Counted from the stretch's first letter, positions 41,259-50,699 are shown. The stretch is DNA of 64,000 bases from an uncultured Eubacteriales bacterium (GCA_902492065.1 CABUKE010000004.1:62001-126000); one strand, 5' to 3'. Numbers and translations: made by a program. Notes: generated by a model not told the origin, from the letters alone.

Positions 41259-44200
41259 TTACCCATTTACTGCTGCGGCAATCTCTTCATAAGCCCAATG
41301 CTCCTGGATATCGGAAAAAGGAGTCTGTATATCCGGCGAATAAGTCTTGCCGAGCATACGGTTTAAAATGGTTACGGCCTCCGCACGCGTAATAGGCGCG
41401 TTTGGACGGAGCTGATTTCCTTCATAGCCGGACAGATAGCCATATGTAGCCAGTTTCGTCATAGCGGAGTAAAACCAGTCGCTGCTGCTGATGTCTGTAT
41501 ATATGGTATTTGCCGTCGTGCCGCTATCCTCCTTGCTGCCATAGAGAAAGTTTATAAGCACGCTGGAGAATTCCGCGCGGCTCATGCTGTCGTCGGGGTG
41601 AAAAGTTCCGTCCTCATATCCATGCAGGATGCCCTTTTCCGAAAGGGAAATAACCGCATCTCCGTACCAGTTCAGTTCTGTTACGTCGCTATATGGCGAC
41701 GGACCTTCCGTACTGCTTTGGTCAGCCAAAAGGTCTGCAATTAGAGTCGCCGTTTCCGCCCGGGTGAGCGGATCGTCGGGGCAAAACTCTGTTTCAGTTT
41801 TTCCGTGAACGTAGCCGCCGGGCGTTTTAGTAAGACGGGGATAGACGTTTAGTGTATTTGCGTCCGCATAATAGCCAAAATCGAATGCCGCATCATCCGC
41901 CGCGTCTTTGCCCAGCACGGCAAAAACGCTGTTTTGCGCTACCAGTTCGTCGACCAAATCGGCATAGGAACGCAAATCCGCTACTGTTGTAGAAAGGATT
42001 TCGTTGCGTACGCGCTGGATGTCCTCCGGCGTTTTTCCGGAAAGGGCGAGCATTGCACCGTAATCTGAATCGTTGTAGTATTCATCAAAATCTTTCACTA
42101 CCGGGACGATAATAGCGTCAAGTTCCTTTTGTGTCATCTCAAGGTTTCGCAGATAATCGCCCATTCCGCTCCAGATGGAAAGTGCCAGGTCTATGTCGGA
42201 CAACCCGGCGACTGCACAGGTCAATCCATACTGGTCAAATGCGGTATTCGCACCGTATGCGCCATATTTGCCCCGCATGGTGGGCAGGATATAGTTGGCA
42301 GTCAGCACATTGCCGAGCACGTTCATTTTGCCCGAGTAGACATATCCAGCATCAGCGAGGGAACCGGACAGCATAAAGTGGTTTGCATCTGTTAAATTTG
42401 TCACAATAGCTGCGGAATGACAGCCTGCGGGGAGGCGCAGGGCTGTGCTATCCCGCTTCTCTGCGTTCTGGTATTGTTCTGCTATACATGCTTTTACGTT
42501 TTCATAACTGCCGCCGCCCACATACTCAACGGTGGGGAGCTGGCCCAACACCAACTCGTTCACCATATCTTTGACCTTTTGTAGCATGGCAGGATACTGC
42601 TCCGGCTCGGCACGGTTTAAAAAGTGGTAATACGGGACGGAGCCCTGCCCAATGCTGCCCCGGGTAAAGGAATAAAAACGGTTTCCAGCCGACTGGGAAG
42701 ACTGTTTCAGCTCATAGGAGAGATAATACGGGTCGCGGTAGCTGTTTTGCAGTATTTCTGCGGGCGTATTCTGTACATACGCCCCAAAAGCCGCCTCGTC
42801 CCACAAGGTGCCGTCCTGCAAAAACTGTATTAATTTTTGAAATTCTGCCGTAATTGTATCGTCTGTGCCGGTCAGACAAACGGCAATCTGTGGGTTTATT
42901 CTATTGCTGTCGTGGAAGTTTTCCATGCTCATCAAGTCGATGTATACACTCTCAAGCCCTGATTCCATGGCCTTTGTCCGGAGGTAAGAGGTCAGGAGTG
43001 TAACATAGTCTAAATCGTCGGAGGCAATTTGGAGCGGAAAAAACAAATTGAGGTAAACCGTCCCGCTTTCCTGTTTTTGTGTATAGTAAAAATCCATATT
43101 GTCCACTGTTTCGTGAACCGGGTGGGAATAGGCGGGCGCGTCCGCCACCTCCGCAAGCGTCAGGGTCGGAATACGCGCAACTGCTGCCGGGTCGTCCGGT
43201 GCATCAGCCCAGACCTGAAATTGTATGGTATCCTGTTTAATCTGTTCCAGTTCTGTGTCGCTGAAATGGAGCGGTTCTTCCTCTAAGCCGGTTCCGCCAT
43301 TGCCGGAAACGACAATCTTTCGGCAGGGGTTTTCTGTGAAATACTTTTTCAGTACAGTATCGAAAATCTCGGGGTGTTCCTTGAGCGTGTTTGCCGATTT
43401 GGAGCCATCCATGAAATAAAATGGGTCGCTGTGATAAAGTAAGCCGTTGAACATGCCGAGCTCTGGTGCATACAGGTATGGATTTTGCCGCTGCAAAATA
43501 TAAGCGTCGATTTCGGCGCTCAGATCGCCAAAGCCGTTTTCCGAAAATTGAGCGAGAATTTCTTCATAGGCGGAAATTATCTCGTCTTTTTTTTCAACGG
43601 GCACTTCGGATATGAGCAGGGCCAGATTGGATATACCACCGGTATTTCCGCCGGAAGTATAGTTTTTACTGTTGATTTCCCCCATTTTTGTAGAAATCAG
43701 ATCAAAAATAATGTCGCGGGCATACAGTTCCTCTGCGCTTTCCGCCATGGGTACACCTGAGTACATAAATCCAATATCCACAGTCTTTGTATTGTCCGTC
43801 ACGTTGTATTCGCTCAATACTTGTTCTGGCTGACGCTTTGTATCCGGGAAATCAACCTGGATTTCTTTTTTTTCAAATTGCTGAAAAAAGCTGTCCAAAA
43901 CCGCCAGCGTCTTGCGGATATCCTGCTTGCCGGCGAGATATGTCATACTGTTGGAGGGTATGTAATAATTGTTATATACAGTAAGCAGGTCTTGATAGGT
44001 CAGCGTTTTAAGTTCGTCGAGACTGCCGCCGCTGTTAAAGGAAGGCGCGGTATCACCATACAGTGCATCATAGAGGCGGTCGGCCAGAAAATTAACGGAG
44101 TTTTCTGTGCTGTCAAGGCTTTTTATCCGCAGTTCATTGTAGACTACACCGTTGTACTGTACCTCGCCGTCTACATATTCCAGACGGATTCCCTGCTGCT

Positions 44201-44687
44201 TAAAAATATTTTCCTCTGTTAAAAGCAGCGGGTGGAAAATCCCGTTGAGGTAAATATCCATCAGGTTGTAATACTCTGTTTCGTTCGGCGTTTTAATTTC
44301 ATAATAAGTACAGTCATCCGAGGTGACGGCGTTGATACTTTCTGCCAGTGCGCTCTCGCGGACGTAGTGCATAATATTTTTTACAGGATATTTTTCACTG
44401 CCGCAAAGCAGGCTGTGCTCCAGCACGTGATTGGCGCCTTTGCTGTCTGTAGGCGGAGTCTTGAACCCGATGGAAAAGTCCCTGCGTTCTGCGCCGTTAT
44501 CGAGATACAGAACCTCCGCCCCTGTCTTGATGTGACGGAAATAGTACATAATGCCGTCCAAGTCGGCGGACTGCTGCGTTTCAATTAATTCAAAACCCGT
44601 ACCTTCATAAGAATCTTCTGCCAATGCTGCGGTAGTTCCTAACAGCATTGTCAGGCAGATGAGTATTGCGGTAAGTCGTTTTATCAT
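41259..44687 (-). CDS. Secreted M16C (PreP-like) metalloprotease fused to SLH domains
   Basis: 1142 residues. Residues 1-23 are a signal peptide. Residues of about 30-940 form an M16C protease like presequence protease: the zinc motif HVLEH (His87, Glu90, His91), the third ligand Glu185 in VVYNELRIKS, and the C-terminal partner motif near residue 800 (TMRGKYGAYGANTAF) that supplies the substrate-binding Arg/Tyr. Residues of about 950-1142 carry SLH motifs (LTRAETATLIADLL, MSRAEFSSVLINFL, ITRAEAVTILNRML), so the enzyme should sit on the cell surface. PreP-type enzymes degrade small unfolded peptides. It is the third gene of an ECF sigma operon, overlapping the previous gene by 4 bases. Confidence 0.92.
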   Translation of the reverse strand: MIKRLTAILICLTMLLGTTAALAEDSYEGTGFELIETQQSADLDGIMYYFRHIKTGAEVLYLDNGAERRDFSIGFKTPPTDSKGANHVLEHSLLCGSEKYPVKNIMHYVRESALAESINAVTSDDCTYYEIKTPNETEYYNLMDIYLNGIFHPLLLTEENIFKQQGIRLEYVDGEVQYNGVVYNELRIKSLDSTENSVNFLADRLYDALYGDTAPSFNSGGSLDELKTLTYQDLLTVYNNYYIPSNSMTYLAGKQDIRKTLAVLDSFFQQFEKKEIQVDFPDTKRQPEQVLSEYNVTDNTKTVDIGFMYSGVPMAESAEELYARDIIFDLISTKMGEINSKNYTSGGNTGGISNLALLISEVPVEKKDEIISAYEEILAQFSENGFGDLSAEIDAYILQRQNPYLYAPELGMFNGLLYHSDPFYFMDGSKSANTLKEHPEIFDTVLKKYFTENPCRKIVVSGNGGTGLEEEPLHFSDTELEQIKQDTIQFQVWADAPDDPAAVARIPTLTLAEVADAPAYSHPVHETVDNMDFYYTQKQESGTVYLNLFFPLQIASDDLDYVTLLTSYLRTKAMESGLESVYIDLMSMENFHDSNRINPQIAVCLTGTDDTITAEFQKLIQFLQDGTLWDEAAFGAYVQNTPAEILQNSYRDPYYLSYELKQSSQSAGNRFYSFTRGSIGQGSVPYYHFLNRAEPEQYPAMLQKVKDMVNELVLGQLPTVEYVGGGSYENVKACIAEQYQNAEKRDSTALRLPAGCHSAAIVTNLTDANHFMLSGSLADAGYVYSGKMNVLGNVLTANYILPTMRGKYGAYGANTAFDQYGLTCAVAGLSDIDLALSIWSGMGDYLRNLEMTQKELDAIIVPVVKDFDEYYNDSDYGAMLALSGKTPEDIQRVRNEILSTTVADLRSYADLVDELVAQNSVFAVLGKDAADDAAFDFGYYADANTLNVYPRLTKTPGGYVHGKTETEFCPDDPLTRAETATLIADLLADQSSTEGPSPYSDVTELNWYGDAVISLSEKGILHGYEDGTFHPDDSMSRAEFSSVLINFLYGSKEDSGTTANTIYTDISSSDWFYSAMTKLATYGYLSGYEGNQLRPNAPITRAEAVTILNRMLGKTYSPDIQTPFSDIQEHWAYEEIAAAVNG

Positions 44688-45424
44688 TTTTCTTCTCCTT
44701 GTATATCTATGATTTCTTTTGCCATTTGTGTCAGGTCCTCTTTGGTAAGGGGATTGTCAATTGCAATCAGCTCATAATTGATGCCTGCATATTGCCATGC
44801 CACGCCCTGCACGCGGTTAACTTCTGTCCCAATTCCGCCATAGGTAAAAACAAGCCGCCCGGACACTTCGTCCATTTTATCCTGTTCGGTCATTTGGTAG
44901 TCGGGCGGGACAATTTTGTTTGTGTAGGAATAGTAGAACAGGCTGCTCCCTTTGTAAGTATCCGCGGTTTCTGCACCTTTCAGTTGCAGACCGGCTCTGG
45001 CCTGATCCGCGTGGAGATAGACTTCCAGCCCATCTCTTGCATAGACACAGGACAGACTTTTGTAATGTTCATAAATGCTTCCGCCCGGGCCATAGTCTTC
45101 GTTGTCGGATATATGCCCGCTTTTAAACCCATAACCGTTCGAGAATTTTTCTGCAATGTTTGGCACAAATCCAATATCCTGACGCAGCGTCTGCGCGTCC
45201 GGAACGGAGGTATAGGTCGGAATATTGGAAGAATGCCCGCTACGCCCGCTTAAAAGAATGGTTGCCGCATATGCGCTCATACATAGGACGAGCGCCGCGG
45301 CTGCTGCAATTGCCGCAATTCGGCCGACACGGAAGCGTCTGGTCCGGCGTTTACTGTACGCCGCCTCTGCAATCAGGTCGTCGTCGATGCTGCTGATGAT
45401 GTAAAATAAATCCTTTTGACTCAT
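44684..45424 (-). CDS. Putative membrane anti-sigma factor (DUF4367-like)
   Basis: 246 residues. A short cytoplasmic N-terminus of about 33 residues (MSQKDLFYIISSIDDDLIAEAAYSKRRTRRFR) precedes one membrane helix (IAAIAAAAALVLCMSAYAATILL). The extracytoplasmic domain ends GVAWQYAGINYELIAIDNPLTKEDLTQMAKEII, which resembles the C-terminus of DUF4367 domains often found in anti-sigma or sigma-operon proteins. There is no zinc-binding HxxxCxxC motif. It overlaps the sigma gene and the protease gene by 4 bases each. Its role as anti-sigma factor is inferred from topology and position. Confidence 0.72.
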   Translation of the reverse strand: MSQKDLFYIISSIDDDLIAEAAYSKRRTRRFRVGRIAAIAAAAALVLCMSAYAATILLSGRSGHSSNIPTYTSVPDAQTLRQDIGFVPNIAEKFSNGYGFKSGHISDNEDYGPGGSIYEHYKSLSCVYARDGLEVYLHADQARAGLQLKGAETADTYKGSSLFYYSYTNKIVPPDYQMTEQDKMDEVSGRLVFTYGGIGTEVNRVQGVAWQYAGINYELIAIDNPLTKEDLTQMAKEIIDIQGEEK

Positions 45425-45978
45425 ATGATCATTCCTTGCTTTTTAAGATAGTTTCTTAGTTCCCTCCGGGTTCTTAACAGCATGGATTTCACTTTGCTTT
45501 CGCTATAACCGAAATTTTTTGCAATTTCTGCTATACTGTCACAATACCAATACCGCCGGATAAAGACATGACGCTTGATAGGATTGCTTTTGCGCAGAAA
45601 ACGGCTGATTTGGCCGGCGATTTCCTTCTGTTCGGCTTCGTCGGCGGGGTCGTGACCGGCCGACAGACAGCTCTCCAGTTCCGACAATCCGGTTTCAAAG
45701 GCGATATTTCGCTTTGCAGCATGCTGGTACTGGTATTTGTCAAAGGAAAGGTTCCTTGCAATACGTCCGAGAAACGCGGAGAGATACGGCGGCGACGCAG
45801 GCGGAATTGCATTCCACGCCGTGTGGTACGTATCGTTTTCACATTCCTCACTGTCGGGCGTGCTTTGTAAAATGCGGTAAGCGATGGAGCGGACCATAGC
45901 GCCGTATTTTTTTGCGGTTTCTTCAATTGCCCGTTCATCCCGGTCAAAATACAGATTGATAATTTTCTCATCCTCCAT
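45421..45978 (-). CDS. ECF-type RNA polymerase sigma factor
   Basis: 185 residues, matching an ECF sigma factor of two domains. Region 2 is visible at about residues 12-80 (YFDRDERAIEETAKKYGAMVRSIAYRILQSTPDSEECENDTYHTAWNAIPP). Region 4 is at about 125-180 (FIRRYWYCDSIAEIAKNFGYSESKVKSMLLRTRRELRNYL). It heads a three-gene operon with a membrane protein and a surface protease. AAAGGAG lies close to the ATG. A TGAAAC element at 46039-46044 (minus strand) could be an ECF-type -35, implying autoregulation; the -10 is unclear. Confidence 0.92.
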   Translation of the reverse strand: MEDEKIINLYFDRDERAIEETAKKYGAMVRSIAYRILQSTPDSEECENDTYHTAWNAIPPASPPYLSAFLGRIARNLSFDKYQYQHAAKRNIAFETGLSELESCLSAGHDPADEAEQKEIAGQISRFLRKSNPIKRHVFIRRYWYCDSIAEIAKNFGYSESKVKSMLLRTRRELRNYLKKQGMII

Positions 45979-46071
45979 TGTTTGAGCTCCTTTTTGGAAT
46001 AGGCCTACATATATATAATGGGAAAACGAGGCGCATTCGTTTCATATTTTGAAAAATTTTTTTACAAGGCA

Positions 46072-46105
46072 TAAAAAATACGCCTCTCAACCGGGAGAGG
46101 CGTAT
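46072..46105 (-). terminator. Terminator of spoIIP
   Basis: ATACGCCTCTC (46078-46088) and GAGAGGCGTAT (46095-46105) form a perfect hairpin followed on the minus strand by TTTTTTAT. Confidence 0.9.
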
Positions 46106-46158
46106 GTCGGATGCACCTGCAAAACTATATCATAGGTACGGTAAAATGGCAAGCGGAG

Positions 46159-47361
46159 TTAGATGGCATTTAATACTTTTGCGATGGCACGGCCGACGTA
46201 TTTTGCCGTGACGAGCGCCTCGTCAAGCGTATTCCCGTCTGTGCCGACCTCCAGAATCATCGAGCCTTTTGTGGCGTGCTGGTTATAGCGTTCTTTTACA
46301 AGATGGAGCGGACGGGCCAGCCCCTGGTAGTCAGTCGTCAGCACGTCTTGGATACGCAGGCCGAGCTTCAGGTTTTCGATCCAGTTCGGGTGGGAGAGGC
46401 CCCCTTCGCTGCTGCCGCACAGCACCATGACCTGTGCAGCCTTTTCGCCGCCGATGTCGGCAGTCACTTTGTATTTTGTGCCGTCTGCACTCGTCATACC
46501 GTCGCGGTGCACGTCGAGTACGACCTGGATCGACGGGTACTGGGCGAGATACGACTCAATTACGCCGAGCGTCTTTTTGTATGACCCGTTATAGGACGGG
46601 TAGTCGTTGATGGACGTATCGTGGATGACGTTGATGCCCGCAGCCTGCAGCTCCGCTGCAATCCCGTCCCCGACACGTACGACGTTAAAGTTTTTGTCCT
46701 GCGTGCGGGTGCTTTCCTCCGGTGAGTAGGAATACTGGCCCGACGGGGTATAGCTTTCCGTCGTATGCGTATGGACAATCAGCACGAGCGGGCCGTCCTG
46801 CTTTTGAATCGTGAGCGGTTCGCTCAGCAGGCCGTTAATGTCGATGTCAAAGCTCGTTTCGTTATTAACATAAAGGGATTTGTTTGCGCCGGTGTTTGCA
46901 ATGCCGCCCACGACGCTGCTCGTTTCCACAATCGGATACCGTTCGCCGTCGTCCTCCGGTGATGGCGTTGGGGAGGGGGGCGGCGTGCTTTCCGTCTGCG
47001 CATTTTTGGTCGTCTGCGCGTCCGCAGCCTGTGCATTCGCAATTTTCAGGCCGCCAATCTGGCTGTAGAGAATGGTCTTTGGGTCAGTAATGTCAAAGCC
47101 GAATATAACATTTGCCGCTTTTTTTGCAAGCGTTTGCCGCGCACCGCTGTCGCCGAGCGCAGGTATGACAGATTCCAGGGACGCATGGGCGATAAGATTT
47201 TCCTCGTCGGAGATGGAAAGGTGGGAAAACAAAAAACCGGCGCAGGAGATTGCGCCATAGACGAGCACCACGGCGGCGGACAGGATGGTGAGCGCCGTGT
47301 ACAGGCTTGATTTGTCAACGACAATTGTTTTAAATTTCCGCATGGAACGGTATTTTCGCAT
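46159..47361 (-). CDS. spoIIP: Stage II sporulation protein P
   Basis: SpoIIP is an amidase/endopeptidase that works with SpoIID and SpoIIM during engulfment. It has 400 residues. A membrane helix lies near residues 20-45 (SLYTALTILSAAVVLVYGAI). The SpoIIP catalytic domain has PLVLIVHTHTTESYTPSG and VVLDVHRDGM, both with conserved zinc-site His residues. A Pro/Thr-rich segment (ESTPPPSPTPSPEDD) separates it from the anchor. The ATG at 47361 has AAGGAGAG upstream; the frame is open further to 47415. The classic gpr-spoIIP pair is not seen here. Confidence 0.94.
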   Translation of the reverse strand: MRKYRSMRKFKTIVVDKSSLYTALTILSAAVVLVYGAISCAGFLFSHLSISDEENLIAHASLESVIPALGDSGARQTLAKKAANVIFGFDITDPKTILYSQIGGLKIANAQAADAQTTKNAQTESTPPPSPTPSPEDDGERYPIVETSSVVGGIANTGANKSLYVNNETSFDIDINGLLSEPLTIQKQDGPLVLIVHTHTTESYTPSGQYSYSPEESTRTQDKNFNVVRVGDGIAAELQAAGINVIHDTSINDYPSYNGSYKKTLGVIESYLAQYPSIQVVLDVHRDGMTSADGTKYKVTADIGGEKAAQVMVLCGSSEGGLSHPNWIENLKLGLRIQDVLTTDYQGLARPLHLVKERYNQHATKGSMILEVGTDGNTLDEALVTAKYVGRAIAKVLNAI

Positions 47362-47606
47362 AGGGACGTTCTCTCCTTTTGGTTGATTATCAAAGCTTTT
47401 TCTTAGGAAAAGCATATCTTACTGCCTATGTATATTCAAACTGTAAAAAAAATATGTTGCGGCGGATAAGCTTCGCGTATAATGCGCCTTTTAATGCAAA
47501 TAATAACACGGCATGAAATTGCCGCAACCAAAGGGATACAGCACAGCGGCAGAAAAAACGCGGTTCTGCCTTTGCAGGGCCGGACGTAACAAAGCGAGGG
47601 AAAGGT

Positions 47607-50036
47607 ATGAAGGCAATCATTATGGCGGGCGGCGAGGGAAGCAGGCTGCGTCCGCTGACCTGTACGAAACCGAAGCCGATGGTCCGTCTGCTTGACCGGC
47701 CTGCAATCGAATATACGATTGCGCTGCTCAAAAAGCACCAGATTACAGAACTGGGCATTACTGCGCGGTATCTGCCGGGAGAAATCATGGAGTATTTCGG
47801 CGACGGGAGCGAGTATGGTGTTTCGATTTCCTATTTTATCGAGGAAACGCCGCTTGGCACGGCTGGCAGCGTGAGAAATGCGCGCAGCTTCCTGGACGGG
47901 ACGTTTTTGGTCATCAGCGGCGACGCGATGACGGACATCGACCTGAGCGACGCGCTGGATTTTCACAAAAAAAACAGCGCCGACGCGACGCTGGTGCTTA
48001 AACAGGTCGATGTGCCGCTTGAATATGGCGTTGTCGTGACTGAGCCGGACGGGCGGATCGCCCGCTTTATTGAAAAGCCGACCTGGGGCGAGGTCGTCAG
48101 CGACATGGTCAATACGGGAATCTACATCCTGGAGCCGGAGGTGTTCGACCATGCGCCGCAGGAGGGCGCAATTGACTTTGCCTGCGACCTGTTTCCGGCG
48201 CTTCTGCATGAAAAAAAGCGCCTCTACGGCTATAATGCCGAGGGGTACTGGTGCGATGTGGGCGATACGTTTGCCTATATGTCGTGCCAGTACGATATGC
48301 TTGCCGGAAAGGTTGACGTGCCGCTCGCGGCAAAGCAAATTTCGGAGGGAATCTACATCGGCGCAGATGTGACGATTGAGCCGGGGGTTGAGCTGCACGC
48401 GCCGGTCTATATCGGCGACTGCGTCCGTATTAGCGAGGGCGCGGTGATCAGCGAATACAGTGTGCTTGAGAGTGGAGCGCACATCGGCCGGATGGCGAAT
48501 ATCAAGAAAAGCATTGTCGGAAGCGGGGCGCACATCGGGGCCTTTTCGCAGCTGCGCGCCTGTGTGATTGGGGAAAAGGCAAAGCTGAAGCCGTCGGTCT
48601 GCGTTTATGAGCAGTCCGTGGTCGGCGATGCGTGCAAGATTGGCGAGCGGAGCGTGATTAAGCCGTCCATCAAGCTGTGGCCCAACAAGACCGTCGAGCC
48701 GGAAACACAGGTGCATACGAACCTGATTTGGGAATCGGTGCATAAAAAGACGCTGTTCGAGTCCGGCCGGATTCGTGGGGAGATTAACGTCGACGTTACG
48801 CCGGAGTCGGTTTCGCGCCTCGGCGCGGCGTTCGGCGCATTGGTTAAGAGCGGCAGACTCGCGGTCAGCGTATGCGGCGACGCTTCGGCGGAGATGCTCG
48901 GTGGCGCGCTGAAAAGCGGGCTGATGTCGGCCGGGTGCGAGGTATATGACTGTGGAGAGCAACTCGGCGCAATGACGCGGTTTGCAGTGCGGTTTTATAA
49001 CCTGGATGGCGGCGCGCATATCTGTGCTTTGCGGCAGGCTGACGGCTGCTATATCAAGATTGACCTCATGGACGAAACCGGCTGTGACCTGAATGGCAAA
49101 CTTCAGCGAAAGCTTGAGAATCTGTACGAACGCGAGGACTTTGTCCGTGCGGAGGGCAGCGACATAAAAAAAGCTGTCAGCGTCCAAAATTATAAAGAAT
49201 TTTATATCCGCGATGTCCTGAAACGTACGACGGGCGAACCGCTTGAAAAAAAGATTCTCGTCAATGCGCAGAATAAAACCGGTACGGACCTGATAAGCCG
49301 CATTTGCGGCGAGATCGGCGCGGAGGCCGTTATCACGGAGGAAAAAATTGATTCCATCCAGTCCGGTACGCTGCGCGCGCTTTCTTCCCGCGTCAGGGAG
49401 GAGGGATTTCTCTTCGGCGCCGCGCTCGACGACGAGTGCGAGCATTTGATTCTAATGGATGAAAACGGGCGCATTCTCGATAAAAACAGCGTCCTTGCAC
49501 TGGATGTCATCATTGCCTTGCAAAGCGGCTCCGGCGGGGAGGTAGTGCTCCCAGTTTCCGCACCGCAAAGTCTGACCAGACTGGCAAAGCGGTATGGGCG
49601 CACGGTCGTTTATACAAAAATCGACCAGCCGGACTTTATGCGCGGCGTCGCACAGCGCGGCGGTGAGGAGCAGTTTGTGCTTCACTTTGACGCGGTGGGC
49701 GCGCTTTTGCGTCTGCTGGTGTATCTGTCCGAAAGCGGGCAAACGCTTTCCCATCTGATGGAGGAGGCGGAGCAATACTTTATCACAAGCGACAAGGTCT
49801 ACTGCCGGGCTGAACGGAAGGGCACCGTCATTCGGGAGCTGATTGAACAGTTTGGCGGCTATGACACAGACCTGACCGACGGAATCAAAATTTTTGACGA
49901 CCGGGGCTGGGTGCTTGTCGTTCCGGACGCTGCGGCGCCGTCTATGCGCGTCATCAGCGAGGGGATGAACGCGGAAATGGCGAGCGAGCTTGCCGCGGAT
50001 ATGATTGACCGAATCAGAAAGCTTCAAACTGAATAG
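47607..50036 (+). CDS. Sugar-phosphate nucleotidyltransferase fused to a phosphomutase-like domain
   Basis: 809 residues in three parts. Residues 1-230 are an NTP-transferase (KAIIMAGGEGSRLRPLTCTKPKPMVRLLDRP, the nucleotide-binding signature). Residues of about 250-370 are left-handed beta-helix hexapeptide repeats (IYIGADVTIEPGVELHAPVYIG). Residues of about 380-805 are like phosphoglucomutase/phosphomannomutase folds, but the phosphoserine TASHNP motif is absent; the corresponding region reads LDGGAHICALRQADGC. The enzyme may make a nucleotide sugar (GDP-mannose or ADP-glucose-like), with a non-catalytic mutase domain. It starts with GGAAAGG before the ATG and is flanked by spoIIP and a terminator. 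Confidence 0.86.
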   Translation: MKAIIMAGGEGSRLRPLTCTKPKPMVRLLDRPAIEYTIALLKKHQITELGITARYLPGEIMEYFGDGSEYGVSISYFIEETPLGTAGSVRNARSFLDGTFLVISGDAMTDIDLSDALDFHKKNSADATLVLKQVDVPLEYGVVVTEPDGRIARFIEKPTWGEVVSDMVNTGIYILEPEVFDHAPQEGAIDFACDLFPALLHEKKRLYGYNAEGYWCDVGDTFAYMSCQYDMLAGKVDVPLAAKQISEGIYIGADVTIEPGVELHAPVYIGDCVRISEGAVISEYSVLESGAHIGRMANIKKSIVGSGAHIGAFSQLRACVIGEKAKLKPSVCVYEQSVVGDACKIGERSVIKPSIKLWPNKTVEPETQVHTNLIWESVHKKTLFESGRIRGEINVDVTPESVSRLGAAFGALVKSGRLAVSVCGDASAEMLGGALKSGLMSAGCEVYDCGEQLGAMTRFAVRFYNLDGGAHICALRQADGCYIKIDLMDETGCDLNGKLQRKLENLYEREDFVRAEGSDIKKAVSVQNYKEFYIRDVLKRTTGEPLEKKILVNAQNKTGTDLISRICGEIGAEAVITEEKIDSIQSGTLRALSSRVREEGFLFGAALDDECEHLILMDENGRILDKNSVLALDVIIALQSGSGGEVVLPVSAPQSLTRLAKRYGRTVVYTKIDQPDFMRGVAQRGGEEQFVLHFDAVGALLRLLVYLSESGQTLSHLMEEAEQYFITSDKVYCRAERKGTVIRELIEQFGGYDTDLTDGIKIFDDRGWVLVVPDAAAPSMRVISEGMNAEMASELAADMIDRIRKLQTE

Positions 50037-50042
50037 AAATAA

Positions 50043-50073
50043 AAAAGGTATCCTGCAAAGGATACCTTTTTTC
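50043..50073. terminator. Bidirectional terminator
   Basis: GGTATCC (50047-50053) and GGATACC (50060-50066) form a hairpin with A and T runs on both sides, between convergent genes. Confidence 0.9.
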
Positions 50074-50699
50074 TAATCGGCGTAAATACATTCCGACATG
50101 GCCCAGTTGACAATATAAAACCAGTTTTGAATATACTCCACGCGCCGGTTGTGGTACTTTAAATAGTAGGCATGTTCCCACACGTCGATACATGCAATTG
50201 GGGTGTAACCATATGTAATAGGCGCGTCTTGGTTTTTGGTTGGAAGCAGGCTCAAAACGCCGCCCTTTTTCACCAGCCAGAGGTATCCGGAACCGAATAC
50301 GGCGAGCGCTTGCTTGGTAAACTCGTCTTTAAACGGTTCAAAGCCGCCAAATGTTGCCTTGATTGCGGCTGCCAGCGCACCGGAAGGGCGGTTGCCCGGT
50401 TTGCCGGGACGCAAATTGCGGAAATAGAAATCGTGGTTATAGTAGCCGCCCGCGTTATTGATCAGCTTTGTCTGGTCATCCTTTGGCAAAAGCCTTGGCC
50501 GGGTCAGAAGCTCGGTCAGGCTGTAGCGCCAGAGCTTGGGATATTTTTTTAAAACGGCGTTGAGGTTATCCGTATAGGTCTGGAAATGCTTGTTGTGGTG
50601 CAGGTATACGGTTTCCGTGTCGATGTACGGCTCCAGCGCGTCAAAGTTATAACACAGCGGCGGAAGTGTAAACTCGTAGTATGCGGTTTCGGCGTTCAT
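50073..50699 (-). CDS. Iron/manganese superoxide dismutase
   Basis: 208 residues. All four metal ligands are placed: the first His in YLHHNKHFQTYTDNLNAVL, the second in GGYYNHDFYFRNL, and Asp and His in CIDVWEHAYYLKYHN. The sequence is a divergent branch, with an extra YPKLWRYSLTELLTRPRLLPKDDQ segment. It detoxifies superoxide, complementing the peroxide operon at 32.8 kb. AAAGGAGGAG precedes the ATG at 50699; the frame runs to 50729 without another ribosome site. Confidence 0.92.
   Translation of the reverse strand: MNAETAYYEFTLPPLCYNFDALEPYIDTETVYLHHNKHFQTYTDNLNAVLKKYPKLWRYSLTELLTRPRLLPKDDQTKLINNAGGYYNHDFYFRNLRPGKPGNRPSGALAAAIKATFGGFEPFKDEFTKQALAVFGSGYLWLVKKGGVLSLLPTKNQDAPITYGYTPIACIDVWEHAYYLKYHNRRVEYIQNWFYIVNWAMSECIYAD

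Noticed and set aside
47436..49445. Open frame of about 670 codons on the minus strand
   Set aside because: It is antisense to the nucleotidyltransferase gene, which has clear domains, and its translation shows no family or ribosome site. High GC at third positions opens such frames.
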